DNA from: Sphingomonadaceae bacterium
Lineage (GTDB): Bacteria; Pseudomonadota; Alphaproteobacteria; Sphingomonadales; Sphingomonadaceae
Direction: 5' to 3'
Assembly: GCA_016742125.1 (NCBI GenBank)
Contig: JACVCM010000003.1
Location: forward strand, 7,761 to 71,760
DNA length: 64,000 nt
Shown here: in pieces, positions 51,348-60,415 of the stretch
How positions within the stretch are numbered: position 1 is the stretch's first letter
Layout of the letters: each line of letters starts with the position of its first letter
Made by a program: the position numbers and the translations under genes
The notes under the pieces: model-generated
Told to the model about the DNA's origin: nothing
The model's database searches: none
What the model saw: only the letters and a program-made list of their open reading frames with translations

Positions 51348-52748
51348 ATGACTGCGCCACGCATCGGCTTCTGGGGCGGGCTTATTGTATTTATCGCCAT
51401 GTTGATCGGGCCAGCACCATCCGGAATGGACATATCCGCATGGCAGGTCGCAGCGCTCACTATATTGATGGCGACGTGGTGGATGACGCAGGCTCTTCCT
51501 CTCACCGTCACCGCGCTGCTACCTTTTCTCGCGCTCCCGCTGATGAACATCATGACCGCACAGGACGTGGCGAAGGAATATTATTCGCCGATATTGTTCC
51601 TGATTTTGGGTGGCGCGTTCCTCGCGCTGACAATTGAACGGACGGGAATGCATCGCCGGGTGGCGCTGGCAATATTGGGTCAATCCGGTCATAGTGTCCA
51701 CGGCTTGATGGTCGCTTTCATGGCTTCGACAGCCCTTTTGAGCATGGTCATGTCGAACACGTCGATTGCGCTGATCATGGTGCCTATTGCGATTGCCGTA
51801 TTGGCTGCAGGCGGGGTCAAGGAAGGCGAGACCGACGGCCTGCCCGGCGCGCTTATCATGGGGGTGGCGTTTGCCGCCAGCATCGGCGGACTGGGAACAC
51901 TCGTCGGTTCGCCGACCAATGCGATTGCGGCAGGGCTTGTAGAGAAACAGTTGGGCATCGAGATCGGTTTTGTGACATGGATGAAATATGGTCTGCCCAT
52001 CGTCATCCTGGGTATCCCGTTATGTGCGTTGATCCTGATGCGCGTTCAAAAAGTTACCGCAGTTAGTTTCGACGTCGACGCGGCGCGCGCCGCCATTGGG
52101 AAACCGCAGCCTATGTCGGTCGCCGAACGGCGACTGGTTCCCATTTTTGCGCTCGTTATTGTCGCATGGATTGGCCAGCCGCTTATCGAGCCATATCTTC
52201 CCAACGGCGGGATCACCGATGGCAGCATCGCGATCGCTGGGTCACTACTGTTGTTTATCATCCCCGACGGCACGGGTAGGCCATTGCTCGTCTGGAAAGA
52301 AGCCGACCGTGCGCCATGGGGCGTGATCATGATGTTCGGAGGGGGCCTTGCCCTCGCCGCAGGTATTACCGAATCGGGACTTGCGGCATGGCTTGGGGAG
52401 GCGCTCGAACCACTGACTATCGTGCATCCGGTCATCATCGCGCTTGCCTTGACGGCGCTGGTCATTTTGATCACCGAATTTGCCAGCAATGTGGCAACGG
52501 CGAGCGGCGTTTTGCCGGTGGTTGCGGGCCTGGTGACGGCGACCGGCGCCGATCCTTGGTTGATGGCCATGGCAGCATCGGTGGCGGCAAGCTGGGGCTT
52601 CATGATGCCTTCGGGAACCGGCCCGAATGCGATCGCATGGGCCAGCGGTCACATCGCGTTGCCCAAAATGGTCAAGGCAGGATTCTTGCTTGATCTGGCC
52701 GGGATTCCGCTGATCGTTGGTGTTATTTGGGCGGTTGGCCAGTTCTAA
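51348..52748 (+). CDS. SLC13/DASS family anion:sodium symporter
   Basis: 466-residue inner-membrane transporter with about 11-12 helices. The two Ser-Asn-Thr-type motifs are visible as MSNTSIALIMVP and TEFASNVATASGVLP, with SPTNAIAAG and PSGTGPNAIAW nearby. The family moves di- and tricarboxylates or sulfate with sodium. GGGGGAGG precedes the ATG. Confidence 0.9.
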   Translation: MTAPRIGFWGGLIVFIAMLIGPAPSGMDISAWQVAALTILMATWWMTQALPLTVTALLPFLALPLMNIMTAQDVAKEYYSPILFLILGGAFLALTIERTGMHRRVALAILGQSGHSVHGLMVAFMASTALLSMVMSNTSIALIMVPIAIAVLAAGGVKEGETDGLPGALIMGVAFAASIGGLGTLVGSPTNAIAAGLVEKQLGIEIGFVTWMKYGLPIVILGIPLCALILMRVQKVTAVSFDVDAARAAIGKPQPMSVAERRLVPIFALVIVAWIGQPLIEPYLPNGGITDGSIAIAGSLLLFIIPDGTGRPLLVWKEADRAPWGVIMMFGGGLALAAGITESGLAAWLGEALEPLTIVHPVIIALALTALVILITEFASNVATASGVLPVVAGLVTATGADPWLMAMAASVAASWGFMMPSGTGPNAIAWASGHIALPKMVKAGFLLDLAGIPLIVGVIWAVGQF

Positions 52749-52811
52749 TCCACGTAATTTAGTTTCAATGGAAACGAATAATGTTATAGTCGGTACCGAT
52801 AGGAGATTCCC

Positions 52812-54137
52812 GTGACCGACCGCAATACACCCCCGATTGCCACCCCTGCCTCGCGCCGCAAACCAAAGGCCGACATCGAAACGGTCGGTGGACGCAGGCT
52901 GAAGCCATCGACGCTGATGATGGGGCATGGCTACGACCCGACCTTGTCCGAAGGCTCGCTCAAACCACCGATTTTCCTTACCTCTACATTTGCCTTCGAA
53001 AGCGCGGCCGCGGGCAAGAAGTTTTTCGAACATATCACCGGCAAACGTGAAGGACCCGCCGATGGCCTGGTCTATTCGCGCTTTAACGGACCCAATCAGG
53101 AAATATTGGAAGACCGGCTGGCGGTGTGGGATGAGGCGGACGATAGCCTTGTATTTTCCAGCGGAATGTCGGCGATTGCCACAATGCTGCTGGCGTTGGT
53201 CGGGCAGAACGACGTCATTGTGCATTCCGGACCGCTTTATGCGGCCACCGAGACATTGATCGCGCGGATATTGTCCCGTTTCGGCGTGACATTTGTCGAT
53301 TTCCCGGCCGGTGCAACGCGGGACGAAATCGACGCTGTCATTGGCCGGGCCCGGGAAATGGCCGGGGAGAAGGGCGGCAAGGTCGCTCTGGTCTATCTGG
53401 AAAGCCCCGCGAACCCGACCAACGCTCTGGTCGATGTCGAGGCTGTCCGCGCGTCCCGCGATGCGGCATTCGTCGGCGACCACAAGCCACCCATTGCCAT
53501 CGACAATACATTTTTGGGGCCCCTGTGGCAGCAGCCCCTACGGCAGGGCGCCGAGCTGGTCGTTTACAGCCTCACCAAATATGCAGGCGGGCATTCCGAT
53601 CTCGTCGCTGGCGGGGTCTCTGGCGACCAGGCGTTGATCGATATCATCCGCCCAATGCGCAATGTCATCGGCACGATTTGCGATCCAAACACAGCATGGA
53701 TGCTACTCCGCAGCCTCGAGACTCTCGAACTACGCATGACGCGCGCAGGCGAAAATGCGGCCAAGGTTTGCGCCTTCCTGAAAGCCCATCCGAAGGTCGA
53801 TGGGCTTGGCTATCTCGGGGACATTGAAGATCCGCGACAGCAGGATATCTACAACCGTCATTGCAGCGGCGCAGGCTCGACCTTTTCAGTGTTCATCAAG
53901 GGCGGCGAAGCCGAAAGCTTCCGCTTTCTTGATGCGTTGAAAATCGCAAAGCTGGCAGTAAGCCTTGGCGGTACCGAGACACTGGCAAGCCACCCCGCTG
54001 CGATGACGCACTTGTCGGTGCCGCAGGAGCGAAAGGATGCGCTAGGGATCACCGACAATCTGGTGCGGATTTCGATCGGGATTGAGGATGCCGACGACTT
54101 GATTGCAGATTTCGCGCAGGCGCTTGATCAGGTCTGA
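52812..54137 (+). CDS. Cystathionine gamma-synthase family PLP enzyme
   Basis: 441-residue Cys/Met-metabolism PLP enzyme. The PLP lysine lies in YSLTKYAGGHSDLVAGG near residue 257, and YSRFNGPNQEILEDRLA is the family phosphate-binding region. It may be a cystathionine gamma-synthase, methionine gamma-lyase or O-acetylhomoserine sulfhydrylase; sequence reading alone does not decide. GTG start with AGGAGA upstream. The 3' end overlaps the convergent HAD gene by 10 bases. Confidence 0.9.
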   Translation: MTDRNTPPIATPASRRKPKADIETVGGRRLKPSTLMMGHGYDPTLSEGSLKPPIFLTSTFAFESAAAGKKFFEHITGKREGPADGLVYSRFNGPNQEILEDRLAVWDEADDSLVFSSGMSAIATMLLALVGQNDVIVHSGPLYAATETLIARILSRFGVTFVDFPAGATRDEIDAVIGRAREMAGEKGGKVALVYLESPANPTNALVDVEAVRASRDAAFVGDHKPPIAIDNTFLGPLWQQPLRQGAELVVYSLTKYAGGHSDLVAGGVSGDQALIDIIRPMRNVIGTICDPNTAWMLLRSLETLELRMTRAGENAAKVCAFLKAHPKVDGLGYLGDIEDPRQQDIYNRHCSGAGSTFSVFIKGGEAESFRFLDALKIAKLAVSLGGTETLASHPAAMTHLSVPQERKDALGITDNLVRISIGIEDADDLIADFAQALDQV

Positions 54138-54832
54138 GCTTCGCGCCAGTCGATGATTTCCCAGCCGTTCGCCCGGGCCATCTCCGCAAGCGGTTGGTGC
54201 GGATTGGTGGCGTAGGCCTCATCGGCAAAGGCGAGCAGCGGCGCATCGGACACATGGTCTGAATAAGCGCGGATGTAGCAGCTTTCGCGTTCGATGCCGT
54301 GCGCAGCCATCCAGCCTTTGACCAGTTCCAGCTTGGCCGCGTCATAACAATTATGGCCGTCGATACGCGCCAGCACATGGCCGCTGCTGTCGGTGGAAAG
54401 ATCTGTTGCGATAACGTCGTCAAAGCCCAGACGCTGCGCGATGGCTTCGACATACAAGCGGTAAGACGCTGTCGCCATCACATGCCGGTATCCGGCAGCC
54501 TTTTCTTCAGCGACGCGGGCCAGCAATTGCGGATAGACATTTTTCCCCACCACCAGATCGGCATGACTTTCCAGATATTGTCCGAATTTGTCGCGTGAAA
54601 CGCGGTGGCCGATCAGCAGCATCTGCGAAAACTGCTTCAGCCGCGCGCGGTCCCAGATCTTCACCGCATAGAGCAGCAACCCGACGGGCAATAGCGGTGA
54701 AAGGAACAATCTCCACGGTGACTTGTTAAGCGCCATATGCAGGAGGAAGCCATTATAGGTCGCGCGCCGTGTGACGGTTTTGTCCATGTCATAGATGGCA
54801 AGCAAGGTTGTCCCGGGGTCGGTCATCGTCAT
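54128..54832 (-). CDS. HAD-IB family phosphatase
   Basis: 234-residue HAD hydrolase. Motif I is Y-D-M-D-K-T near residues 14-19 (DxDxT), and the later acidic motif appears as AYSDHVSDAPLL near 189-200. A hydrophobic cap region (about 30-60) suggests membrane association, as in acyltransferase-linked or phosphoserine-phosphatase-like members. Substrate unknown. Confidence 0.85.
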   Translation of the reverse strand: MTMTDPGTTLLAIYDMDKTVTRRATYNGFLLHMALNKSPWRLFLSPLLPVGLLLYAVKIWDRARLKQFSQMLLIGHRVSRDKFGQYLESHADLVVGKNVYPQLLARVAEEKAAGYRHVMATASYRLYVEAIAQRLGFDDVIATDLSTDSSGHVLARIDGHNCYDAAKLELVKGWMAAHGIERESCYIRAYSDHVSDAPLLAFADEAYATNPHQPLAEMARANGWEIIDWREAQT

Positions 54833-54904
54833 CTAACAGTCACTATTACCGATAAAAAGTCTACAGGCTTGTGATAGTTCCGATAATAGGCCAGTTAGTC
54901 TTAT

Positions 54905-56017
54905 ATGGCTGAAGCTGCCGATTTCTCGATTGAACAGTCGTCCGACGACGCGGCTATTGTCCGCTTCACCGGCAACCTTGCCATTGCCTCTATCGGCGAC
55001 CTGGACCAGCGCTTGCAATCGCTCGACGTTGCCGTGGAGCAACTCGACATTTCGGGCATCGCGCATATCGATACCGTCGGCGCGTGGCTCGTGCACCGCA
55101 CCGCCAAACAGACCGGTGCCAGGATCAGCGGCGCCGATGCCGATGCAAGGCAGTTGATCGATGCGGTGGGCGGTGTCGACGAAACCGAACAGGTAGAACC
55201 TGTTCACACAACGTCACTCAACCGTTTTCTTGCTGAGGTCGGCAGCGGGGTTGTGGTTGCATTCACCACGCTTCTGCATTTTCTGGGATTTGTCGGGCAG
55301 GTGGTGAAAGCGTCTTTCATCCTCATGATGAATCCCGGACGGTTCCGCTGGCATGCTGTCGTCCAGCATTTCGACATGGTCGGGATTCGCGCGCTTGGCA
55401 TTATCGGCCTGATGAGCTTTCTCATCGGGATCGTGATCGCGCAGCAAGGCGCGGTCCAGCTTCGCCAGTTCGGGGCCGAGGTCTTCACCATCAACCTGAT
55501 AGGCCGCCTTACCTTTCGCGAGTTGGGGATTTTGATGACCGCAATCATGGTCGCTGGCCGTTCGGGGTCGGCCTTCGCCGCACAGATCGGAACGATGAAA
55601 ATCACGGAGGAAATCGACGCAATGCGTACGATTGGCGTGGTTCCCGCCGAAGCTTTGGTCGTACCGCGCGTGATCGCGGCGGTTATCATGATGCCTTTGC
55701 TCGGCATCTACGCCTCGCTGATGGCGATTATCGGCGGCGGACTATTGTGCTGGATCATTCTCGAAATTCCACCGGACACGTTCATCCAGCGCTTGCGTGA
55801 AGTAACGCCGATGACCGATTTCTGGATCGGCTTGATCAAGGCTCCTGTGTTCGGTGCCATCATCGCGATGGCGGGATGCTTTCAAGGCATGCAGGTGGAA
55901 GGCAATAGCGAACAGGTCGGTCTGAAAACCACGGCTGCGGTGGTGCAGGCCATATTTCTCGTGATCGTCCTCGACGCGTTTTTCGCAGTTTTTTTCAGCG
56001 AGATCGGTTGGGATTGA
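54905..56017 (+). CDS. Mla-type ABC permease with fused STAS domain
   Basis: 370-residue MlaE-family permease. An N-terminal STAS (MlaB-like) domain occupies about residues 1-90. The MlaE domain follows with about five or six helices and the conserved AQIGTMKITEEIDAMRTIGV near residues 231-250. It moves glycerophospholipid between membranes with the ATPase and MCE protein encoded next. TGATG couples it to the ATPase gene. Confidence 0.92.
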   Translation: MAEAADFSIEQSSDDAAIVRFTGNLAIASIGDLDQRLQSLDVAVEQLDISGIAHIDTVGAWLVHRTAKQTGARISGADADARQLIDAVGGVDETEQVEPVHTTSLNRFLAEVGSGVVVAFTTLLHFLGFVGQVVKASFILMMNPGRFRWHAVVQHFDMVGIRALGIIGLMSFLIGIVIAQQGAVQLRQFGAEVFTINLIGRLTFRELGILMTAIMVAGRSGSAFAAQIGTMKITEEIDAMRTIGVVPAEALVVPRVIAAVIMMPLLGIYASLMAIIGGGLLCWIILEIPPDTFIQRLREVTPMTDFWIGLIKAPVFGAIIAMAGCFQGMQVEGNSEQVGLKTTAAVVQAIFLVIVLDAFFAVFFSEIGWD

Positions 56018-56838
56018 TGGCTGAGCCCTGCATCATATCCGTCCGCAGCCTGCGCAACAGCTTTGGCGATCAGGTCATTCACGATGGTCTCGACCTGGAT
56101 GTCCGCCGTGGCGAGATATTGGGAGTGGTCGGCGGGTCCGGCACCGGCAAATCCGTCCTGATGCGTTCGATCATCGGCTTGCAACAACCCGACGAAGGCA
56201 CCATCCGCGTTTTCAACGAGGGGATGGTCGGCAAGGAAGAGGATGAAGCAACCGATGTACGCCGTCGTTGGGGCGTGTTGTTCCAGGGCGGGGCGTTGTT
56301 TTCAACCCTGACCGTGGCTGAAAATGTGCAGGTGCCGTTACGCGAATTCTATCCAGAGTTCAGCCAGAAGATGCTCGATGAAATTGCGCGTTACAAAATC
56401 CATTTGAGCGGCTTGCCCGCTGACGCGGCGCATAAATATCCTTCGGAACTTTCTGGCGGCATGAAGAAACGTGCGGGTCTTGCGCGTGCGCTCGCAATGG
56501 ATCCCGAGTTGCTCTTCCTTGACGAGCCCACCGCCGGGCTCGACCCCATCGGTGCTGCCAATTTCGACAATCTGACCCGGAACCTCAAGGATACATTGGG
56601 GTTAACCGTGTTCCTGATCACCCATGATCTAGATACACTTTACGCGATTTGCGACCGTGTTGCTGTGTTGGCCGATCATAAGGTTATCGCGATCGGGGCC
56701 ATCGAAGATCTGCTTGCGACCGATCATCCCTGGATCAAGGAATATTTCAGCGGCCCGCGCGGGCGCGCAGCGCGGCGTGGGCATGCGAAGCGGCCCGAAA
56801 ACAAGGTCGTGGACAAGCAATTGGAAGGAAGGCCATAA
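56017..56838 (+). CDS. Mla-type ABC transporter ATPase
   Basis: 273-residue ATPase of the MlaF family. Walker A is GGSGTGKSVL near residues 39-48, the ABC signature SGGMKKRAGLARALA near 147-161, and Walker B ELLFLDEPTAGLDP near 164-177. The ATG at 56,017 overlaps the permease stop by one base. It powers the lipid transport system with the neighbouring permease. Confidence 0.93.
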   Translation: MAEPCIISVRSLRNSFGDQVIHDGLDLDVRRGEILGVVGGSGTGKSVLMRSIIGLQQPDEGTIRVFNEGMVGKEEDEATDVRRRWGVLFQGGALFSTLTVAENVQVPLREFYPEFSQKMLDEIARYKIHLSGLPADAAHKYPSELSGGMKKRAGLARALAMDPELLFLDEPTAGLDPIGAANFDNLTRNLKDTLGLTVFLITHDLDTLYAICDRVAVLADHKVIAIGAIEDLLATDHPWIKEYFSGPRGRAARRGHAKRPENKVVDKQLEGRP

Positions 56839-56847
56839 GGCGGGGCA

Positions 56848-57816
56848 ATGGAAACGAAATCCAACTATGTCATGGTCGGCGCGATCACGCTGCTCCTGTT
56901 AGCGCTTGTCGCCGCCTTTACAATCTGGCTGTCACGCGCCGGTGAGGGTAGCAAGAAAGAATATGACATATTCTTTCAGCAATCTGTAAGCGGTCTTGCG
57001 AAGGGATCAAGCGTGGCCTTTTCGGGGGTTCCCGTTGGAGAGGTCAGCAGTATCGATCTATGGGAAGAGGACCCTGACTTCGTACGGGTTCGTATCAAAA
57101 TTAAAGAAGAAGTGCCTATCTTGCTGGGCACCGTTGCGACAATCAGCGGCGTCGGCTTCACAGGTGTTTCACAGATTCAGCTCGATGGCGCGGTAAAGGG
57201 CGCGCCGCCGCTGCGCTGTCCCGAGGACAATCCAAAATCGGCTTGCCCCACCGGTGTTCCGGTCATCCCGACCAAACCGGGTGCCTTGGGCGAATTGTTG
57301 AACAATGCGCCCCTGTTGCTGGAGCGGCTGTCGACGCTGACCGAGCGACTGACCAACATTTTGTCCGACAAGAACCAGCAATCGATCGAGCAGATTCTGG
57401 ATAATGTCGAAAGCCTGTCCGGCTCGCTGGCGACCCAAGCTCCCGATTTGCGCGCAGCGGTTCAGGAATCGCGTCTGACCCTGCAAAAGGCCGGTCTGGC
57501 GGCGGACGAGCTAGCGAAGATGGCGGGCTCCGCCAACAGCTTGCTTGACAGCGAAGGCCGCCCGATGATGGATGAACTGCGCAAGACATTGCGCTCCGCC
57601 AATGGCAGTCTGGCGGCGCTGGAAACGACGCTCAACAATGCAAATCCGGCGATTGAGACCCTGAACAGCCAAACGCTGCCCGAAGTGACGCAACTGGCCC
57701 GCGACTTACGCGAATTATCGGTTTCGTTAAAATCAGTGACCGAACGCGTCGACCAAAACGGACTCGGCGGAGTGGTAAGTTCACCAGCGCTTCCCGACTA
57801 TAAGCCACGGAAATAA
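56848..57816 (+). CDS. MlaD/MCE-domain substrate-binding protein
   Basis: 322-residue periplasmic protein. One N-terminal helix (about 7-29) anchors it, and an MCE domain (about 37-115) contains GLAKGSSVAFSGVPVGEVSSI. A long helical, coiled-coil-prone region (about 150-310) follows, longer than in E. coli MlaD. It probably forms a hexameric lipid conduit with the permease. Confidence 0.9.
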   Translation: METKSNYVMVGAITLLLLALVAAFTIWLSRAGEGSKKEYDIFFQQSVSGLAKGSSVAFSGVPVGEVSSIDLWEEDPDFVRVRIKIKEEVPILLGTVATISGVGFTGVSQIQLDGAVKGAPPLRCPEDNPKSACPTGVPVIPTKPGALGELLNNAPLLLERLSTLTERLTNILSDKNQQSIEQILDNVESLSGSLATQAPDLRAAVQESRLTLQKAGLAADELAKMAGSANSLLDSEGRPMMDELRKTLRSANGSLAALETTLNNANPAIETLNSQTLPEVTQLARDLRELSVSLKSVTERVDQNGLGGVVSSPALPDYKPRK

Positions 57817-57819
57817 GCC

Positions 57820-58416
57820 ATGATGATGATGCAAAAAGCAAAATATGCTGCGCTGGTTTCAGCGATCGCGCTCTCACTGGGAGCATGCGTCAGTTTTGGA
57901 GGGAAGGCTCCGCCATCCTTGCTGGTCCTGACACCTGCCAACAGCGTAGCAAATGGTACGACGAAAAGCGGGGCATCGGCTGACGCACTGATCGTACTGC
58001 TGCCCGAGGCCAGTCGTTCGCTGGACACCAATCGCGTTCCCGTCCAGATCGACGACAGCAGCATCGCCTATCTAAAGGATGCAGTCTGGGCCGACAAGCC
58101 GTCGCGACTGATGCAGTCGTTGCTGATGGAAACTATCGCCGCGAAAACCGGCAGACTAGTGCTTAACGAAACCGACGCAGGCGGCAAGGCGAGCCAATAT
58201 CTGTCAGGTGGACTGCTGGCATTTGGTATCGATTCAACTTCATCCGAAGCTGTTGTCATCTATGACGCGGTCAAGCTGGTTCGTGGCCAATCGGTGGAGA
58301 AAAAGCGCTTTGAGGCACGTTTGCCGGTAACGGCGGTCGAAGCGGGCCCAGCCGGCGTTGCCCTGAATGCCGCGGCAAACGAAGTCGCAGCTCAGGTTAG
58401 CGACTGGATCGGTTAG
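57820..58416 (+). CDS. ABC-type transport auxiliary lipoprotein (PqiC-like)
   Basis: 198-residue lipoprotein. The signal peptide ends in LSLGAC, with the lipid-carrying Cys24. The mature part resembles the PqiC/ABC auxiliary lipoprotein family, probably at the outer membrane. It starts 3 bases after the MCE gene and completes the lipid transport operon. Its stop overlaps the convergent methyltransferase gene by 4 bases. Confidence 0.85.
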   Translation: MMMMQKAKYAALVSAIALSLGACVSFGGKAPPSLLVLTPANSVANGTTKSGASADALIVLLPEASRSLDTNRVPVQIDDSSIAYLKDAVWADKPSRLMQSLLMETIAAKTGRLVLNETDAGGKASQYLSGGLLAFGIDSTSSEAVVIYDAVKLVRGQSVEKKRFEARLPVTAVEAGPAGVALNAAANEVAAQVSDWIG

Positions 58417-59483
58417 GCTACGGTTTCGCCAAAGCCTTCGGGCACAGGCCAGTCGGGCGAATGCACGGCCATTACTTTGAACAATGTACCCATTTCATCG
58501 GCCTTCACCAGTCGGTCCCGCGCCGCCTGTATATCGGCAGTATGTTGGGGTGACGTCTCGGCTAACGCAGCCGCCCTCTGGTTAATCCCCAAGGCGGACA
58601 GCCACACGCCCTGAGCCGTGGGCCCTGCAATCTGAAGGTTCCGCATCCGCGCCATGTTGGCGAGTTCGAAAAAATTCACATGAACGGTCAAATCGCACGT
58701 TCCTGGGTCTGAAAAGGGATCGGCGGGACTGTGATTTTTGACCGCCTGTAACGTGCTGCCAAGTCCGGGCTGCACATAGCCGTAGTCGACGACCAGCATG
58801 ACACCGCCTTGCTCCGCCAACCGCGCCGCCAGTTCATACATCAATCCAGTCGAATCCGGCGCAGTTTCAAGAATGCTGCCCACCGGAGCGTTACGTACAT
58901 GTTCGGGCACGGCGGCGTCCATCGCATGAGAACCCGGCATTGCCGCAAATTTGGTACCACGGTCGCGGACCACGACACGCTCCCGCCAACCGGCATGGGT
59001 CAGGATAAGTTGCCGGACTGGCAGGGCGTCGAAAAATTCGTTCGCAATAACCAACAACGGACCGTCGGTCGGCAGGCTAGCAATGTTGTCGTGAAAAACC
59101 GCACCCGGCACATTTGCAGCCTGCTTTGCGCGCAAAGCTTCACTGGTCTCGACAAGATGAACGGTCGGTGCAAAGTCGAAACGGCCCATAGCACGCAGCG
59201 CGTCTGCGGCCAAAGTGCCTCGACCCGGCCCGAGTTCGACATAGTGACAGTTGGATGGGTAGTTTTGGCGCATCCATATATCGGTGAGCCACATTCCGAC
59301 CAGCTCGCCGAACATCTGGCTGACTTCTGGCGCTGTTATGAAGTCGCCCTCGACCCCGAAGGGATCGCCGCTGCCATAATATTCTTCATTGGCGGCGCGC
59401 ATATATTCGGCGACGCTAATCGGGCCGGAGCCTTCGATCTGTTTTGCCAGCCGAAGCGCGAGTTGCCCCGTTTCAGGCGACAC
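58413..59483 (-). CDS. MidA/NDUFAF7-like SAM-dependent methyltransferase
   Basis: 356-residue methyltransferase of the NDUFAF7 (MidA) family. The SAM-binding region is HYVELGPGRGTLAADALRA near residues 83-101; FGVEGDFITAPEVSQMFGELVG near 41-62 is family-typical. The mitochondrial relative methylates an Arg of complex I. I chose GTG 59,483, which overlaps the lgt stop by 11 bases and gives the usual N-terminus; an ATG at 59,552 would lie well inside lgt. Confidence 0.87.
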   Translation of the reverse strand: MSPETGQLALRLAKQIEGSGPISVAEYMRAANEEYYGSGDPFGVEGDFITAPEVSQMFGELVGMWLTDIWMRQNYPSNCHYVELGPGRGTLAADALRAMGRFDFAPTVHLVETSEALRAKQAANVPGAVFHDNIASLPTDGPLLVIANEFFDALPVRQLILTHAGWRERVVVRDRGTKFAAMPGSHAMDAAVPEHVRNAPVGSILETAPDSTGLMYELAARLAEQGGVMLVVDYGYVQPGLGSTLQAVKNHSPADPFSDPGTCDLTVHVNFFELANMARMRNLQIAGPTAQGVWLSALGINQRAAALAETSPQHTADIQAARDRLVKADEMGTLFKVMAVHSPDWPVPEGFGETVA

Positions 59484-60339
59484 TGCTGTTCCCGGCGACA
59501 GGTTCGACCCTGTGTCTCCGTCCCGCGGCAGTGAAAACCAGAAAAAGGCCAAGCAAGATCATAGGAACAGTCAGCCATTGTCCCATGCTGAGGCCGCTCG
59601 CCTCGACCAGCCACTGCAATTGCCGATCGGGCTCGCGAACGAACTCCACCGTAAAGCGCGACATTCCATAGATAAGCGCTGCCATCCCGAACAGGAAACC
59701 GGGCTTGTATCGTGCATCGGTCTTGAAAAAGAGCGGCCACATGATTGCAGCCATCAATAACCCTTCGAGCGCCGCTTCATAGAGCTGGCTGGGATGCCGC
59801 GGCAAATCGCCCCCATTGGGGAAAACAATGGCCCAGGGCACATCGGTAACGCGGCCCCATAGTTCGTCATTTACGAAATTGGCCAAGCGGACAAGGAAAA
59901 GCCCAAAGGGAATGACGCAAGCTACATAATCGCAGACGCGCAGGAATGAGAGCTTGTGTTTTCGCGCAAGCAGCCAGATCGCAAATATGGTCCCAAGTGT
60001 GCCGCCGTGCAGCGACATCCCACCTTCCCACAATTTGAAGATATCTACAGGATTCTGAAGGATCGACGGCTGGTAGAAGAGAATATAACCAATCCGACCC
60101 CCCAATATGATGCCCAGCGTGGCATATAGAATCATGTCATCGGCATGCGCACGTGACATTGGCGCGCCGGGTTTCGCCAGCAGCTTCAACAACAGCCAGT
60201 AACCGAGCAATATGCCTGCAAGATACCCAAGCGAATACCAGCGTATCTGGAAGAAACCCAGATCCAGCGCGACCGGGCCAACGCCCAGATCGGTAAACTG
60301 GATATAATCGGCGGTAGCGGCAATAATCTCGAACGACAC
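59473..60339 (-). CDS. lgt: Prolipoprotein diacylglyceryl transferase
   Basis: 288-residue, seven-helix enzyme that adds diacylglycerol to lipobox cysteines. The signature GLFLVRLANFVNDELWGR is near residues 136-153 and HPSQLYEA near 171-178. It would modify the lipoproteins encoded in the window, including the cytochrome c and the PqiC-like protein. Confidence 0.96.
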   Translation of the reverse strand: MSFEIIAATADYIQFTDLGVGPVALDLGFFQIRWYSLGYLAGILLGYWLLLKLLAKPGAPMSRAHADDMILYATLGIILGGRIGYILFYQPSILQNPVDIFKLWEGGMSLHGGTLGTIFAIWLLARKHKLSFLRVCDYVACVIPFGLFLVRLANFVNDELWGRVTDVPWAIVFPNGGDLPRHPSQLYEAALEGLLMAAIMWPLFFKTDARYKPGFLFGMAALIYGMSRFTVEFVREPDRQLQWLVEASGLSMGQWLTVPMILLGLFLVFTAAGRRHRVEPVAGNSSVA

Positions 60340-60415
60340 GGAAAGCCCTCTGGAAATTTTGACATTCCTATAGAGCGAAATAGAAGGTGCACAAAGAATT
60401 TAGGAGAGAATCACC

